Part shown: in pieces, positions 34,572 through 45,932 of the stretch | Layout of the letters: each line of letters opens with the position of its first letter | Position numbering within the stretch: position 1 is the stretch's first letter | From: Alisma plantago-aquatica | Lineage: Eukaryota; Streptophyta; Magnoliopsida; Alismatales; Alismataceae | Length of the DNA stretch: 64,000 nucleotides | Direction of reading: 5' to 3' | Assembly (NCBI GenBank): GCA_963693085.1 | Contig: OY856409.1 | Location: 293,608,058 to 293,672,057 of the forward strand | Program-made: the position numbers and the translations under genes | The notes under the pieces: model-generated | What the model saw: the letters and a program-made list of their open reading frames with translations, nothing else | Told to the model about the DNA's origin: nothing | Databases searched by the model: none

Positions 34572-37500
34572 AAACTAGTGGCAACACATCCCACTATCAC
34601 ATAGATAGCGAGGTGTTACACAAAAATGTGCGGAAATCACCATAACCACAGATTACCAAAAACACGGGTTAATTAAAACCGATGGTGGAAAACGGATAAA
34701 CTGAGAATATATTACATTCAAGTCCTCGTCCTGCAGGAAAACATGTTATATAAACATATACAAGATCTGATATGTATCCACAGCTAGAGAGATCAGTTGT
34801 CCTGTCATCACATGAGTTCACCACCTGTTTATACATACATGAAGGACCATATCCAGATAGCAACAGGATATACAAAGGATCAAGAGTTATACATCGTGAA
34901 ACAATGTCAAAATGCTCCCAAGGACCTGAGAGTTCAGGGATGAATCTAAGACTCTACTACAAAACAACCAAAACAGCAGCATATCCATCGCTTGCCTTCT
35001 ACTGCTCTTCTTGCTGCTCGGCCAAAACTCCACGGCCACCACCACACCTATCTCGACCACCTAAAAAAGTTATAAACCAACGGGGTGAGACACACAGTCC
35101 CAGCGAGAAACATAACTCCCCGTCGAAACTACAAAACCTCAGAAAGATAAAGCAACAAAAGCAGATGACTGATAAGAGGTATAACAAGAGTAGTTATAAA
35201 GTAAAGTTGTTCATACTATCAAGCTTACCAGAAGTACGGAAGGCATATACCCAAGTATTCTTTTATGGAACATGATTAACAAGAGAAGATTTATAAGGTC
35301 TTACCACATAACATGAGGAACATATAAGTAATTGCAGGTATAACAATATTAATTACACAAGCAAGGCCTCAACTAATATTTCGTGTTTTGCCTTATGCAG
35401 TAAATACTATTTGGCTGGATTATGTATTATTATGCCCTGAGGAAGTGAGATGTACCGCTCAAATCCAACCTTCGGTTGCGAAACCCAAGCTGGTGCCATA
35501 CAAGGTCAATGGAAGAGCCGGACTCCACAACCTCCCACCTCGTGGTCAGTGCATGAGTACAACACAAGTAGGACCGCTGTCTCATGCTTAAGTGGCCTCA
35601 GCTACATGATCAGCTCCATAGGCTACCCTCCCTCTAGCCCGCCTTGGTACAAGTCACGACGCTAGTATATCCGAGCCACGGGCCAGTTCATCATGCTCTG
35701 AGCCATGAACGCATTCATGCTCTATCATACAGAGCCATGGGCATGTTCACCATGCTCATATTCATATCCCGAGTCTACAGTCGTAGCTGCACTCGACTCC
35801 CTCTCTATTTTAGGCTAGGAGAAACCTCGCATATTCAACAATATGTGCTTCGGGTTAACCCACAAGAGAACCCGTTTCACCATCACTAGCTCCTGACGAT
35901 GATGGATCGATGGCCAGGGCAAACTACATGATTTGTTCCAATGTGATTAATTAGTATATTTTAAGTGGATTGCAAGATTCAACCAAGTTGTATAACATGC
36001 AAACTATAACAAGAGTAAATAGTATGAAACTTAATATTATGCTTTTGTTGTAATCAACATCATCCTGATCCAACATTACATGTTACCACTTGGCCTCTTG
36101 CCAATCATCTAGATCCATTCTCAAGGATTATCACATTGTCATGGGATCTCAATCCCTCATCACATATTGCCACTGCCCCTTAAGGCTTACATCATCATCA
36201 TGGGATAGAAATCCCAAGTACTTTAGCCAAACACATCATACATGTTATCTCATCATCAAGAGTAACTGTCAAAGCATATATACCTCTTACCCCTTTACCT
36301 GGCTATGCATCACCTGCATGGTTAGTACAATCATCATGGGTTGACAGTAAGATCATCTTATCAACATAGGGCAATATTGATTTATTATATATGATATCAT
36401 TCATGCTTCAACCTATGATCATAGATGCAGTTCATGCAAAGAAATCTTATATGCTTACCATTATCTCAGCATTATCCATATCATTAAGATGATTACACAC
36501 ATACTGATAATATCATGGTAAGATACATAGATGTAGCAGGATTTATTAACACGAGATAGAGTATAGATTCCATAAGAGATAAGACCCTCACTGGGAGCAT
36601 TCACTTTCCTCACCAAAGGTGGTATCAGGCAGGTTACTATCCCCAAACGCCCAACATATACAGAAAACAGACCAGCGCATGTCTGCCAAACTCTAGGGTG
36701 TCGGGCATCCAAGGCATGACGGGCAACGCAACGTCATGCAACACAAGGTATTAGGTGCAACGCAGTGTCATGCAATACTGGTAACAGACACCCCGATGCG
36801 TAGCTCAGTCAAAGGAGCAAGTCTGGCGACTGTGCGTCGTGCAACGGTGTGTGTATATCATGCGCTCAAGCATATCGGGCAACTCCATGTATTGGGCACT
36901 TAGGGTGTCGTGCAACGCCCATCAGGTGTTGTGCTATCGACTGACACATACAGGCTAAGGATAAAGGGTGACGCCCACCACAGACTAACTAGCAACGCTC
37001 CATCACAGCAAGGCATAATGATACCAGTCCATCACCAAGGTTAAGTGTATCGGGCAGGTTACTCATCTAATTGTGATGCCCAAAACACACCAAGAAGGGA
37101 CCAAGGGTGACGCCCGACTCAACCACATCAAGTGTCGTCCAAAGCTCAAGGTCAAGAGGGATATCGGGCATCACCTTCCCCAAGATCATAACGGCCAAGA
37201 TGCAACCCCACAAGGTTGTCATCAAACTCAAGCACAAGAGCACCACAATCCTAATGGATCAAGAAGATGGTTCACCTCTCAACTATAATAGAGATAGGGG
37301 TCTTTCCAAGCTTCATATCACCAAGCTCACCCTTCAAGTCCATGGTGAGAGGAGGGTGTTGCTCAAGCTACTAGAACACAAGCTCACCTCTCAACTTAAA
37401 CGAGAGAGGAGTGTTGCTCATGATACTAGAACTCAAGCTCACTCCTCAAGACCTAGGAGAGAAGGGAATATTGCTAACCAAGAAACCTTAGTACACATGG

Positions 37501-37690
37501 TTCGGCCAACAAGAACAACTTAAGCAAGAAACTAAACTAACAACATAACTAGCCGATCATAAGCAACATATAAACAAGAACATAGAAGATGGTAATGTAG
37601 TTAGGGTTAGGAGTTATGTAACCCGCCTTAAGCAAGCTCCAAGCTCCTAGCTCCAAGCACCACCACAAGAAGGAGAGAAAGGCACTCTAG

Positions 37691-37695
37691 GGTTC
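37691..37695. repeat. Target site duplication of B, left copy (GGTTC)
   Basis: Matches 50982-50986; the intact LTR copies have one GGTTC here. Confidence 0.95.
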
Positions 37696-39287
37696 TATGA
37701 CGACCGTCCCGCGGAAACAAGATTAACTAATGTGGAAGCGTTCATCAAGCAGCGGATTAGCAAAAATCACTAAAAATTAAAACCTTTTTATCAAAATATC
37801 CATTGAAGAAAAACTTTCTCACATAGAACCAAAGTAACATAATTACATTCTTGTTCACAGGTACATATTCTGTATCATCTCCTTTTGAGAATTACAAGCA
37901 TTAACTGTCATGTCAAGCTAAACACAGGCAGTATAAAATCTCGAGGCTCTAAGCCAAAATCTCGAAAGCACTAACTACTACTCCGAGGACCTGAGAGTAC
38001 AGAGACGACACATAGGACTCTATTTACATCTATACAAGGCATAACAGTCAGTGTCTCCACCTGAGACTTCACTGTTGTCTCTGCTGCTGCTATTTTTGTC
38101 CTTCACCTATTGAAGGATTCCTATCTCCTCATCCGTGTCCACCTAAAAATGTGGTTCCCACGGGAGTGAGACAATTATAAAAATTGCCCCAGCGAGAGTT
38201 ATAACTCTCCGCCAGTAACATTGTTATTGCAACTTAAGAAGATAAATATGAATGGAAGAATCATATTTGTATAGCAGCAGATATTTTAATGTCTAACGGA
38301 TTAGAACATTATTCTATATCAGAAGCATTGCAACTATAACTTGATAGAATCAACATGTCATTTATCCTTAAAGGAATATAAAGAACATGTATAACATATA
38401 TTCAAACTACAGAATCATTACCACTACTTTAACTCTCTTCAGGATTAGATCATATATCTAAAGCCTGGTATTATCATTGTGGAGTCATGCCCCGTAGCCA
38501 TATTCTTTTCATAAAGTGTTGGGATCTTAATCCCTCAATTCACCACTGGAAATTCTCATCCTTTCACAATTTCAATACCCTAACCATGTGATTCTGGGTG
38601 TTTAAACCCTTAGCTCATCACCTGAGCATTGTTACCACTTCCTTAGGTAACTAACACCTTTAGGTCATTTGACCAAGGTAAGTATGATACTTTATGCCTA
38701 TTAACTCTCTTGCTACCTCTTATCAGACAACAAGATATATTATGGCACATAAGGCCCAATAAACAAATTCAAATTAATAACATATCACAGCGCATACCTG
38801 GCTATGCCCATCATCTCATGATACATGCATGGTTAGCACATATGATAGCAGCACATCAATTATCTATAAAAATCATGCAAAAACAATGTATTAATAATTC
38901 AAGGGTATTACCCTTAATCCTTTACCAGGATTAGGATTTCCATCACACATCTCATGTATCATTCATACAATCATATTGGACTTATATCACAACAAGGTAT
39001 ACCAATATTTGGGGTGTTGGATATGATATCTATCATATCTTGATGTCTCACTTCCCTCAACACCATTAACTTTCTTAAGTTCACATACTTAGCTTGTATT
39101 AGGGTATTACCCATCCTAATACTTTATGCACCAGTTTCTCACATTCATCATGTAAAGTAGTGATCAATTGTCACTTACTTGGAATATACAACTATTGCCA
39201 ATACTATGGATTCATACATAAGTCAGGAATTAATAAAAAGACCATGTTAGGTCCTATTCAAAACAAACTCTAAGTCAAACATAGAGT

Positions 39288-39405
39288 ACCACAGCCGTGC
39301 AACCAAAAACGGCCGTGCTAAGGGAAGCCACCACGGCCGTGCTACCTTGCACGGTCGTGCAAAGTGAAAATACCATGGCCGTGCTACCTAACACGGTTGT
39401 GATCC
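39288..39405. repeat. CACGGCCGTG palindrome cluster in B LTR
   Basis: Six close variants of the 10-bp palindrome CACGGCCGTG (for example ACGGCCGTGCTA, ACGGTCGTGC, ATGGCCGTGCTA) in about 115 bp. The right LTR has the same cluster at about 47080-47195. Confidence 0.75.
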
Positions 39406-39514
39406 CAGGAGTTCACCTCTTGAATCATATTCAAGCATGAATTCTATTCTCTTATTAGGGAATTATGGTTTCACATACCATTTCCCTTCATTAGAATAGG
39501 GATTGCATATAGCA

Positions 39515-39690
39515 CCACCCTTCATTAGGGTTTCATATTACATTACCCATAATTAGGGTTTACTACTCAATCCCCATTAGGGTTTCTCATAGAATCACCC
39601 TCAATTAGGGCTTTACATGGATACACCTTCAATTAAGGTTTGAGTTCAATAACCCTGTCAATTAGGGTTTATGTTCATGTTTAGGGTTTC
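39515..39690. repeat. Cluster of telo-box-like ATTAGGGTTT motifs in B LTR
   Basis: About six ATTAGGGTTT or near-copies spaced 25-50 bp apart, complementary to the AAACCCTAA telo-box. Matching cluster at about 47310-47480. Not a telomere array, since the copies are dispersed. Confidence 0.6.
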
Positions 39691-40044
39691 ATGATCTCTT
39701 TGCTTAAGGATTATAACCCTTAATCATCACATGAATCATATTCATGTATGAATTCATACTATCAACTTCTCAACTTGATTAGGTCATATCAACCCTTCAG
39801 TCGAGTATATACAACTATGATTAACATAGTGTACCAAGTCATCGATCCTATAAGCAATTAGGGATTCATCCCTTAATTGGCACTTAATTACTTAGGTACT
39901 ATTAGGGTTTCAACCATTTGTACCTTCATTGATTATCATTACTAATCATTATTGGATCAATAGAACATTCATCATCTTAATTCTCAAAGATTCAATCACA
40001 TTGGACCTCCATTACATAAGGTATCCAATTGAATTAACCAAATT

Positions 40045-41830
40045 GAACCACAAACGATTTGAAACCGTTTAAGAAAAAAGCTTTGAAACCGCATGAACTT
40101 GAAACCACATGAGTCTAAAATGGTTTGAGACCATTTGGTCTCAAATGGTCTTGAGACCGTTTGGACTCAAACGGTCTTGAGACCGTTTGGTCCAAACCTC
40201 TCAAAACTGCATGGACCAAAGAGTCAATCAAGACTTTAACAACACTCAATTCCAATCTATGGAATCTCAACCAATTGGATCATCAACTCAATCATCAATT
40301 GAGTCATGAACTCATCCCTTAATTGGAACTTCAATTAGGATCTGATCTCAATGGAATTAGGGTTTATAAACACCAATTAGAGCTTTGAAGTTGATCATCA
40401 ATCAAGCTACTAATTATGTTTCAATTGATTGCATTGGATCTTCAACCATTGAATTCATGGAACCAGTCATCAATTGGACCTCTGCTCATACTTCAATTGA
40501 GTTGAGTAGGTCAACCTTCAACTGATTTGACCCTCAATTGACCCTCACTTGGTCATCAATTAGGGTTTGATTCAATTGGATTAGGGTTTAGAATCGATGA
40601 TTCAACAACACTCATCAATGCAAGATTGTTTACTTTGAAACTTTTGAGCCATCATCCAAATTGGGTATGACCTGATCCCAAACGGTCTTGAGGTCGTTTG
40701 TATGACCTCCAAGCGGTCTTGAGACCGTTTGCCCATCATATCATTCAAATTCAATCCATCCAGTTAAGGTTTGGATCATGGGATTGATCACCAAATCAGC
40801 ATTGCATTGTATATCAACTTGGTACCTTTAGACCTTCAAACACCTAACCATACTCAGCTCTAGACCTCCAAACGGTCTTGGTTGACCACCAAACGGTCTT
40901 GACACCGTTTGGCTCATCCAAACCTTGGATTCTAGTGAAAAATCATCAAGGTTTGGTCTATCGAGTTGATCAACAAATCAGCACTTAATTGCAATATGAT
41001 TTGGTACCTTTAGACCTTCAATTGGTCAACTATACTTGACCCCATACCTCCAAACGGTCTTGGGGTGACCCCCAAACGGTCTTGAGACCGTTTGGGTGAT
41101 CCCCAAACGGTCTTGAAACCGTTTGGGCTAATCAACCCAAAATCTCTATTTAACTCATTGGAATTTCAGCACTGATTTCAATTAGGGTTTGCCCAATTGA
41201 TTAGCCTTCAACTCATGACTCGTTTGGAATTAATCCATCAAATTTGGTGAGTCATTAACCAACATCATTAGTAACAGTAATCCCACACGGTCAACGCTTT
41301 GTCAACCATCTCAAACGGTTTTGAAACCGTTTGTCCAAAAAGGTCAAGTTAATCAGATTGAAAATCAGCACTTAATTCAATTAGGTTTCCTTAATTTATT
41401 AGCCTTCAACTCACGATTCCTTTGGATTTAATCCCTAATATTTGGTGAGTCATTAACCAACATCATTAGGAACAGTAATCCCAAACGGTCAACGCTTGGT
41501 AAACCATCTCAAACGGTTTTGAAACCGTTTTCCCAAAAAGGTCAAGTTAATCAGATTGAAAATCAGCACTTAATTCAATTCGATTGCCTAATTCATTAGC
41601 CTTCAACTCTCGATTCCTTGGGAGTTAATCCCTAAAATTTAGTGGGTTATCAGAATAAATAATTAGGAACACAATTCCCAAACGTTCAACCCTTTGTCAA
41701 CCATATAAAACGGTTTTGAAACCGTTTTCTCCCAAACGGTTTCAAACCGTTTGCCCTTAAACGGTTTGCTGAAACCCCATAACCAATCAAATTAAAACGA
41801 TTTGGAGTAGCTATCAAAACCGTTTGGCTT
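40045..41830. repeat. Array of AAACGGTYTTGARACCGTTT dyads, B 3' LTR
   Basis: At least a dozen copies of a 20-bp near-perfect inverted repeat with 9-bp arms around TG, plus half-sites, for example near 40154, 40868, 41070, 41318, 41509 and 41705. Both C/T forms co-vary (GGTCT..AGACC or GGTTT..AAACC), keeping the arms paired. Confidence 0.85.
41160..41760. repeat. About 197-bp tandem repeat, three copies, B 3' LTR
   Basis: The anchors GGTGAGTCATTAACC at 41246 and 41444, and AGTGGGTTAT at 41641, recur at 197-198 bp. Each unit carries one AAACGGTTTTGAAACCGTTT dyad. The matching block in the other LTR is about 48950-49560. Confidence 0.75.
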
Positions 41831-43220
41831 GGTAATTTTCTTTGGATAAGCATCTAGGATTATTTCATCATCCCCTTCCTTCTAACAACCAAAAACAGCA
41901 ACCGTTCGTGATGGAAATTGCAGCAAAGAAACAAGAGTGTAGCAATTTAAAGAAAACAATCAACAAAGTATAGAGAATTGATGCAATATCAATGATTAAG
42001 GGTTTGAGTCATAAAACCCGCCTCAAATATGATCTCCAAGATCCAAGCTACACGGCTCTAATGGTGGATGAAGCTTCTCCAACTATTCCAAGGCTCGACT
42101 TCAAGATTTGGAGTGAAATGATCGGCTAGAATTGAAGATTGAGTGAAGAAATGAAGGAATTACACATTGTTTTATGATTTTCACCATGAAATCATGAAGA
42201 ACGAAGATCAAAGGCTTACCAACAGTTTGGTGACGTGCTCCCTGCTGTCCTTAGCCTTCTTGGTCGGTTTTGCAAGCAAGGAGAAGAAGTGGGGTCGTAA
42301 AAGCCTTTCATTTGGCTTGGAAAAGGTACTTTTATAAGAAAATTGAGGAGAGAGAAGATACTTTATAAAAGTCTTTTAATTCCAAAATTGTTTCCACCGC
42401 TTCCCCCTTGGTTTCTTGAATTAAAGGGCATCTATATCCCCACCGAACTCCCTTCCATTATCCATGAATTAAGGGAAAAGAAAACAAGCACCTTAATGCT
42501 TATTATATTAATATCCCATATGTGAGTGGAAATTACTTTCCTTTATAATAAGGTGAGTGGAGTTTCACCTCCTTTAGATATTTTCGTTCCTTATCTTGGA
42601 AAAATAACGTCCATCCTTATTCAAAATCAACCAATAACATTTTGGTTGAAGGCCCTTTAATTAATACATTCATTTTTGCCCTAAATTGGATTAGGGTTTC
42701 ACTTAGGATTAAATATTGATTATTTTAATATCAAGATTATCTCTCCTCCATCTTAATTCAAATGAGAAGTAACTCTCATTTTATTTTCTCTACATGATTC
42801 CAAGAAACATTAGGGACTTTATTGAAGTGGTAATTTGCATATAAAACCCTAGGTTTTGGGTAAATTGCACATTACACCAAAACTAGGTTTTAATGCACAA
42901 CATTGCTTTATCAGCTCTTTCTTGGTATTCAGGCTTCCATAAGCCATACCTCAACATCATATTCACTCTCATGATGCTTCAACACATGAGGAACATATTA
43001 TCATGCACAATTTGCACATAAACCCCTCAACTTGGGTAATTTGCACTTTAGTCCAAAACAAACAAAACATTGATTCAACATTGTTCAAACAGTACCAAAA
43101 TTGAAACATAAGTTTCTCATGAGCCCTAATTACTTTTCCCAAGATAAGATTAAGAATCTACTCAACCTTATTAACCAAAACCTCTAGGGTTAACACATAA
43201 CCCAGGTCAGGGATGTTACA

Positions 43221-43420
43221 AATTATAAACCCCTAACAAGGATTTCATCCTCGAAATCCCAGGAAAAGGAGGAACAGATTGTTCATTAATCATGCCCTCA
43301 AGTCTCCACATATCATCTTAATATCCTGGAGATATTATGAACTCTGTGATTCCACACAAATCTCCTTTCATTAATTCCTCCATATCACTGTTTATGTTTA
43401 TGCAAAGCATAAACCCCTAA
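43221..43420 (-). pseudogene. Remnant of pol 3' end in B
   Basis: On the minus strand, ATTTCGAGGATGAAATCC just before the LTR matches the end of A pol (FGDEIPL codons), with ETW/WRLEG-like sequence upstream. It shows that B derives from a full gypsy element by internal deletion. No domain is complete. A short purine stretch next to the LTR would be its PPT. Confidence 0.55.
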
Positions 43421-43620
43421 CATATGATGTCCATGTCATTGAAAGGAAGAAGTATAAAAGAACATACTTCAATAATCACTCAAGAATACTTATCAAAAGG
43501 AAAAACATATATATCTAACAGAGATAATTCACTTAGCAAACTCTATGTAATTGGGAATGTTCACATAGTTCTTCCTATTAGTTAGGAATGTCACATAGCT
43601 TTTCCCTTTTTTTTTAGGGT

Positions 43621-43844
43621 TGGAATTGCACAAAGCATCTTCCTTTATTGGAATTGCACAAAGCATCTTCCTTTATTGGAATTGCACAAAGCATCTTCCT
43701 TTATTGGAATTGCACAAAGCATCTTCCTTTATTGGAATTGCACAAAGCATCTTCCTTTATTGGAATTGCACAAAGCATCTTCCTTTATTGGAATTGCACA
43801 AAGCATCTTCCTTTATTGGAATTGCACAAAGCATCTTCCTTTAT
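43621..43844. repeat. 28-bp minisatellite, eight perfect copies
   Basis: The unit TGGAATTGCACAAAGCATCT plus TCCTTTAT repeats eight times without a change. Degenerate relatives (GGAATGTTCACATAGTTCTT.., GGAATGTCACATAGCTTTTC..) lie just left at about 43553-43618. It lies inside the B internal region. Confidence 0.97.
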
Positions 43845-44206
43845 TGATTCCATATTTCTTATTTCATGATACTCATTAGATTGTATCAGAATGACTGCTT
43901 GATCAGAGCAATCAAAAAGATATCAATCTAAGAGTTTCTATACTCACCTTATCATCAATAGTTGTATACCTGGCCAGGGTATATAAGTATTGGGAGATTA
44001 GGTAGTATGCACTTTATTTGCTATCATATTCCTCATTTTTCATTATCACTCGGATAAGAGAGATTATAAAGCATTTTTAAGGAATAGTGCGAAATTGTAA
44101 ATTCTCATCTTCCTTGTGTCCTTATAGGACTAATCAAAGGAATTCAAAAACAACTACTTTCATATCTTTAGCGCATAGAATCAGAAATTGAAATATCAGA
44201 ATAACT
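43845..44206. other. B internal spacer between minisatellite and gag
   Basis: No ORF or motif recognised; this is where protease-to-integrase would be expected in an intact relative. Confidence 0.5.
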
Positions 44207-45367
44207 TTATTTCCTCTGACCTGCCTGGGACGTCTGTCCATGTCCTCTATTGTTATTAGGAAACTGCCTCCTTTGTGATCCTTGCTGACTCTGCCCCTGA
44301 GGTTGAGTCACTATTGAATTCCCATATGGACAATCCCTTGTTGGATGTCCCTGTTGTCTACATTGATAGCAGACCCTGGTCGTAAAATAGGGTCGGTGAG
44401 ATCCAGTTCCCGATGTTGATGCTATATTGGGGGCTCTTCTTGGAACATTACTATGATCCCTATCCCCACTTGGCATCCATTGTGTCTGGGTATGGAATCT
44501 TGATGATGTCGGCGATGCAGAAAATCTCAGTTTCTTAAAACTTTCGGACCTTTGTCCTTGAGACTGGGTGTACACCTTCTTGTCACTAGTCTATCGTTTC
44601 TTAATTTCAGACCTCTCTATCCTCCTTACTGACTCCACAAAGGTGGAAAATCTTTCCCTGTTCTCTAAAGTAGACACAGGAGTGGTTAGTTCAGCGTTCA
44701 ACCCCTTCTCAAAACACCGAATTCTTTCCTCATCACTAACTGCCATTTGCGGACAAAACCGCAACAACTCCATGAACTTAGCCTCATGTTCGCTAACGTT
44801 CATCTATCCTTGTTTGATCCTCTCAAATTGGGAGATCTTCTCATCTAGATACATTTTAGGGAAGTATCTACTGACGAATTCTCGTCAAAATACCTCCCAT
44901 CCAATTTCTTCACCTGGTCTCTTATCTTCCTCTATCATCCACCAATGACCAGCACTTCCTTTTAATAGATATACAGCATGTCTTACTTTTTCAGCTTCAA
45001 GAATATCAAGGATCCTAAAATCCTTTTCTAGCTCTGTCAGCCACAGATCAGCATCTGCTGGATCAGATGTACCAACATAATCTATGGCTCCAACCCGGCG
45101 AAGTCTCTCAAAAGTCTTGTCGACTCTATAATCCTCATAATGGGTTGGTACCCTAGGTGCAGGTGGTGGCATCCTGTCTTCCATATGTGTTATGGCTGTC
45201 AGGAACTTCTCAAATAAAGCATGGAGAGCTGGATTTTCTATCATAGTTGGGTCAATCTGGGGCTGTTCAGGTACAGGCCCTTCCCTGTTCTGGTCTCTTG
45301 CACCTCCTCCTGGTGCAGCAATGTTGCCCTCATCAGCATGTTCTTCATGTTGTCCAGACATCTTCAA
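44207..45367 (-). pseudogene. gag: B gag, one frame with three stops
   Basis: Starts near MSGQHEEH (45361; an in-frame Met two codons earlier is also possible). FERLRRVGAIDY, GSAGHWWMI and DEERIRCFEKGL match gag of element A segment by segment. The knuckle CYQCRQQGHPTRDC (CX2CX4HX4C) is at about 44325-44370, followed by a Gln/Arg/Gly-rich tail ending at 44207. The frame is unbroken except for in-frame stops at 44885-44887 (Arg CGA to TGA by comparison with A), about 44804-44806 and 44591-44593. About 386 codons in all. If repaired it would be a capsid protein only. No pol follows. Confidence 0.9.
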
Positions 45368-45476
45368 GTTCTTCTCCTCCTATGTGAGCAGAAGATACTA
45401 TCATATAAACTGGAAGACACTTAGAACAGACTCTGCAACCTTAGTCCTATGTCTCTGTAGACTCAGCAAACCTAGA

Positions 45477-45488
45477 GCTCTGATACCA
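45477..45488 (-). other. B primer binding site
   Basis: Minus strand TGGTATCAGAGC (initiator tRNA-Met), six bases inside the 5' LTR. Confidence 0.93.
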
Positions 45489-45932
45489 CTTAATTGTGAT
45501 GACCGTCTCGCGGAAACAAGATTAACTAATGCGGAAGCGTTCATCAAACAGCAGATTAGCGAAAATCACTAAAACTTAAAACCTTTTTATCAAAATATCC
45601 ATTGAAGAAAAACTTTCTCACATAGAACCAAAGTAACATAATTACATTCTTGTTCACAGGTACATATTCTGTATCATTTCCTTTTGAGAATTACAAGCAT
45701 TAACTGTCATGTCAAGCTAAACACAGGCAGTATAAAATCTCGAGGCTCTAAGACAAAATCTCGAAAGCACTAACTACTACTCCGAGTACCTGAGAGTACA
45801 GAGACGACACATAAGACTCTATTTACATCTATACAAGGAATAATAGTCAGTGTCTCCACCTGAGACTTCATTGTTGTTGCTATTGTTGTCCTTCACCTAT
45901 TGAAGGATTCCTATCTCCTCGTCCGCGTGCAC

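Larger units (their letters stand above)
37696..43220 (-). repeat. B 3' LTR (5.5 kb)
   Basis: Begins TATGACGACC; the other copy begins TGTGATGACC, so the terminal TG is mutated. Ends GATGTTACA. Direct repeat of 45495-50981. A TATA-like box is near 42328-42338 (minus strand CTTATAAAAGT). Confidence 0.93.

Noticed and set aside
39515..39690. Interstitial telomere tract
   Set aside because: The TTTAGGG-like motifs are dispersed 25-50 bp apart, not tandem.
43621..43844. CRISPR-like direct repeats
   Set aside because: Units are contiguous with no spacers, and this is plant DNA; it is a minisatellite.
43620..43879. Three overlapping plus-strand frames encoding a repetitive protein
   Set aside because: They are open only because a stop-free 28-bp unit repeats; the starts are TTG and there is no flanking coding context.
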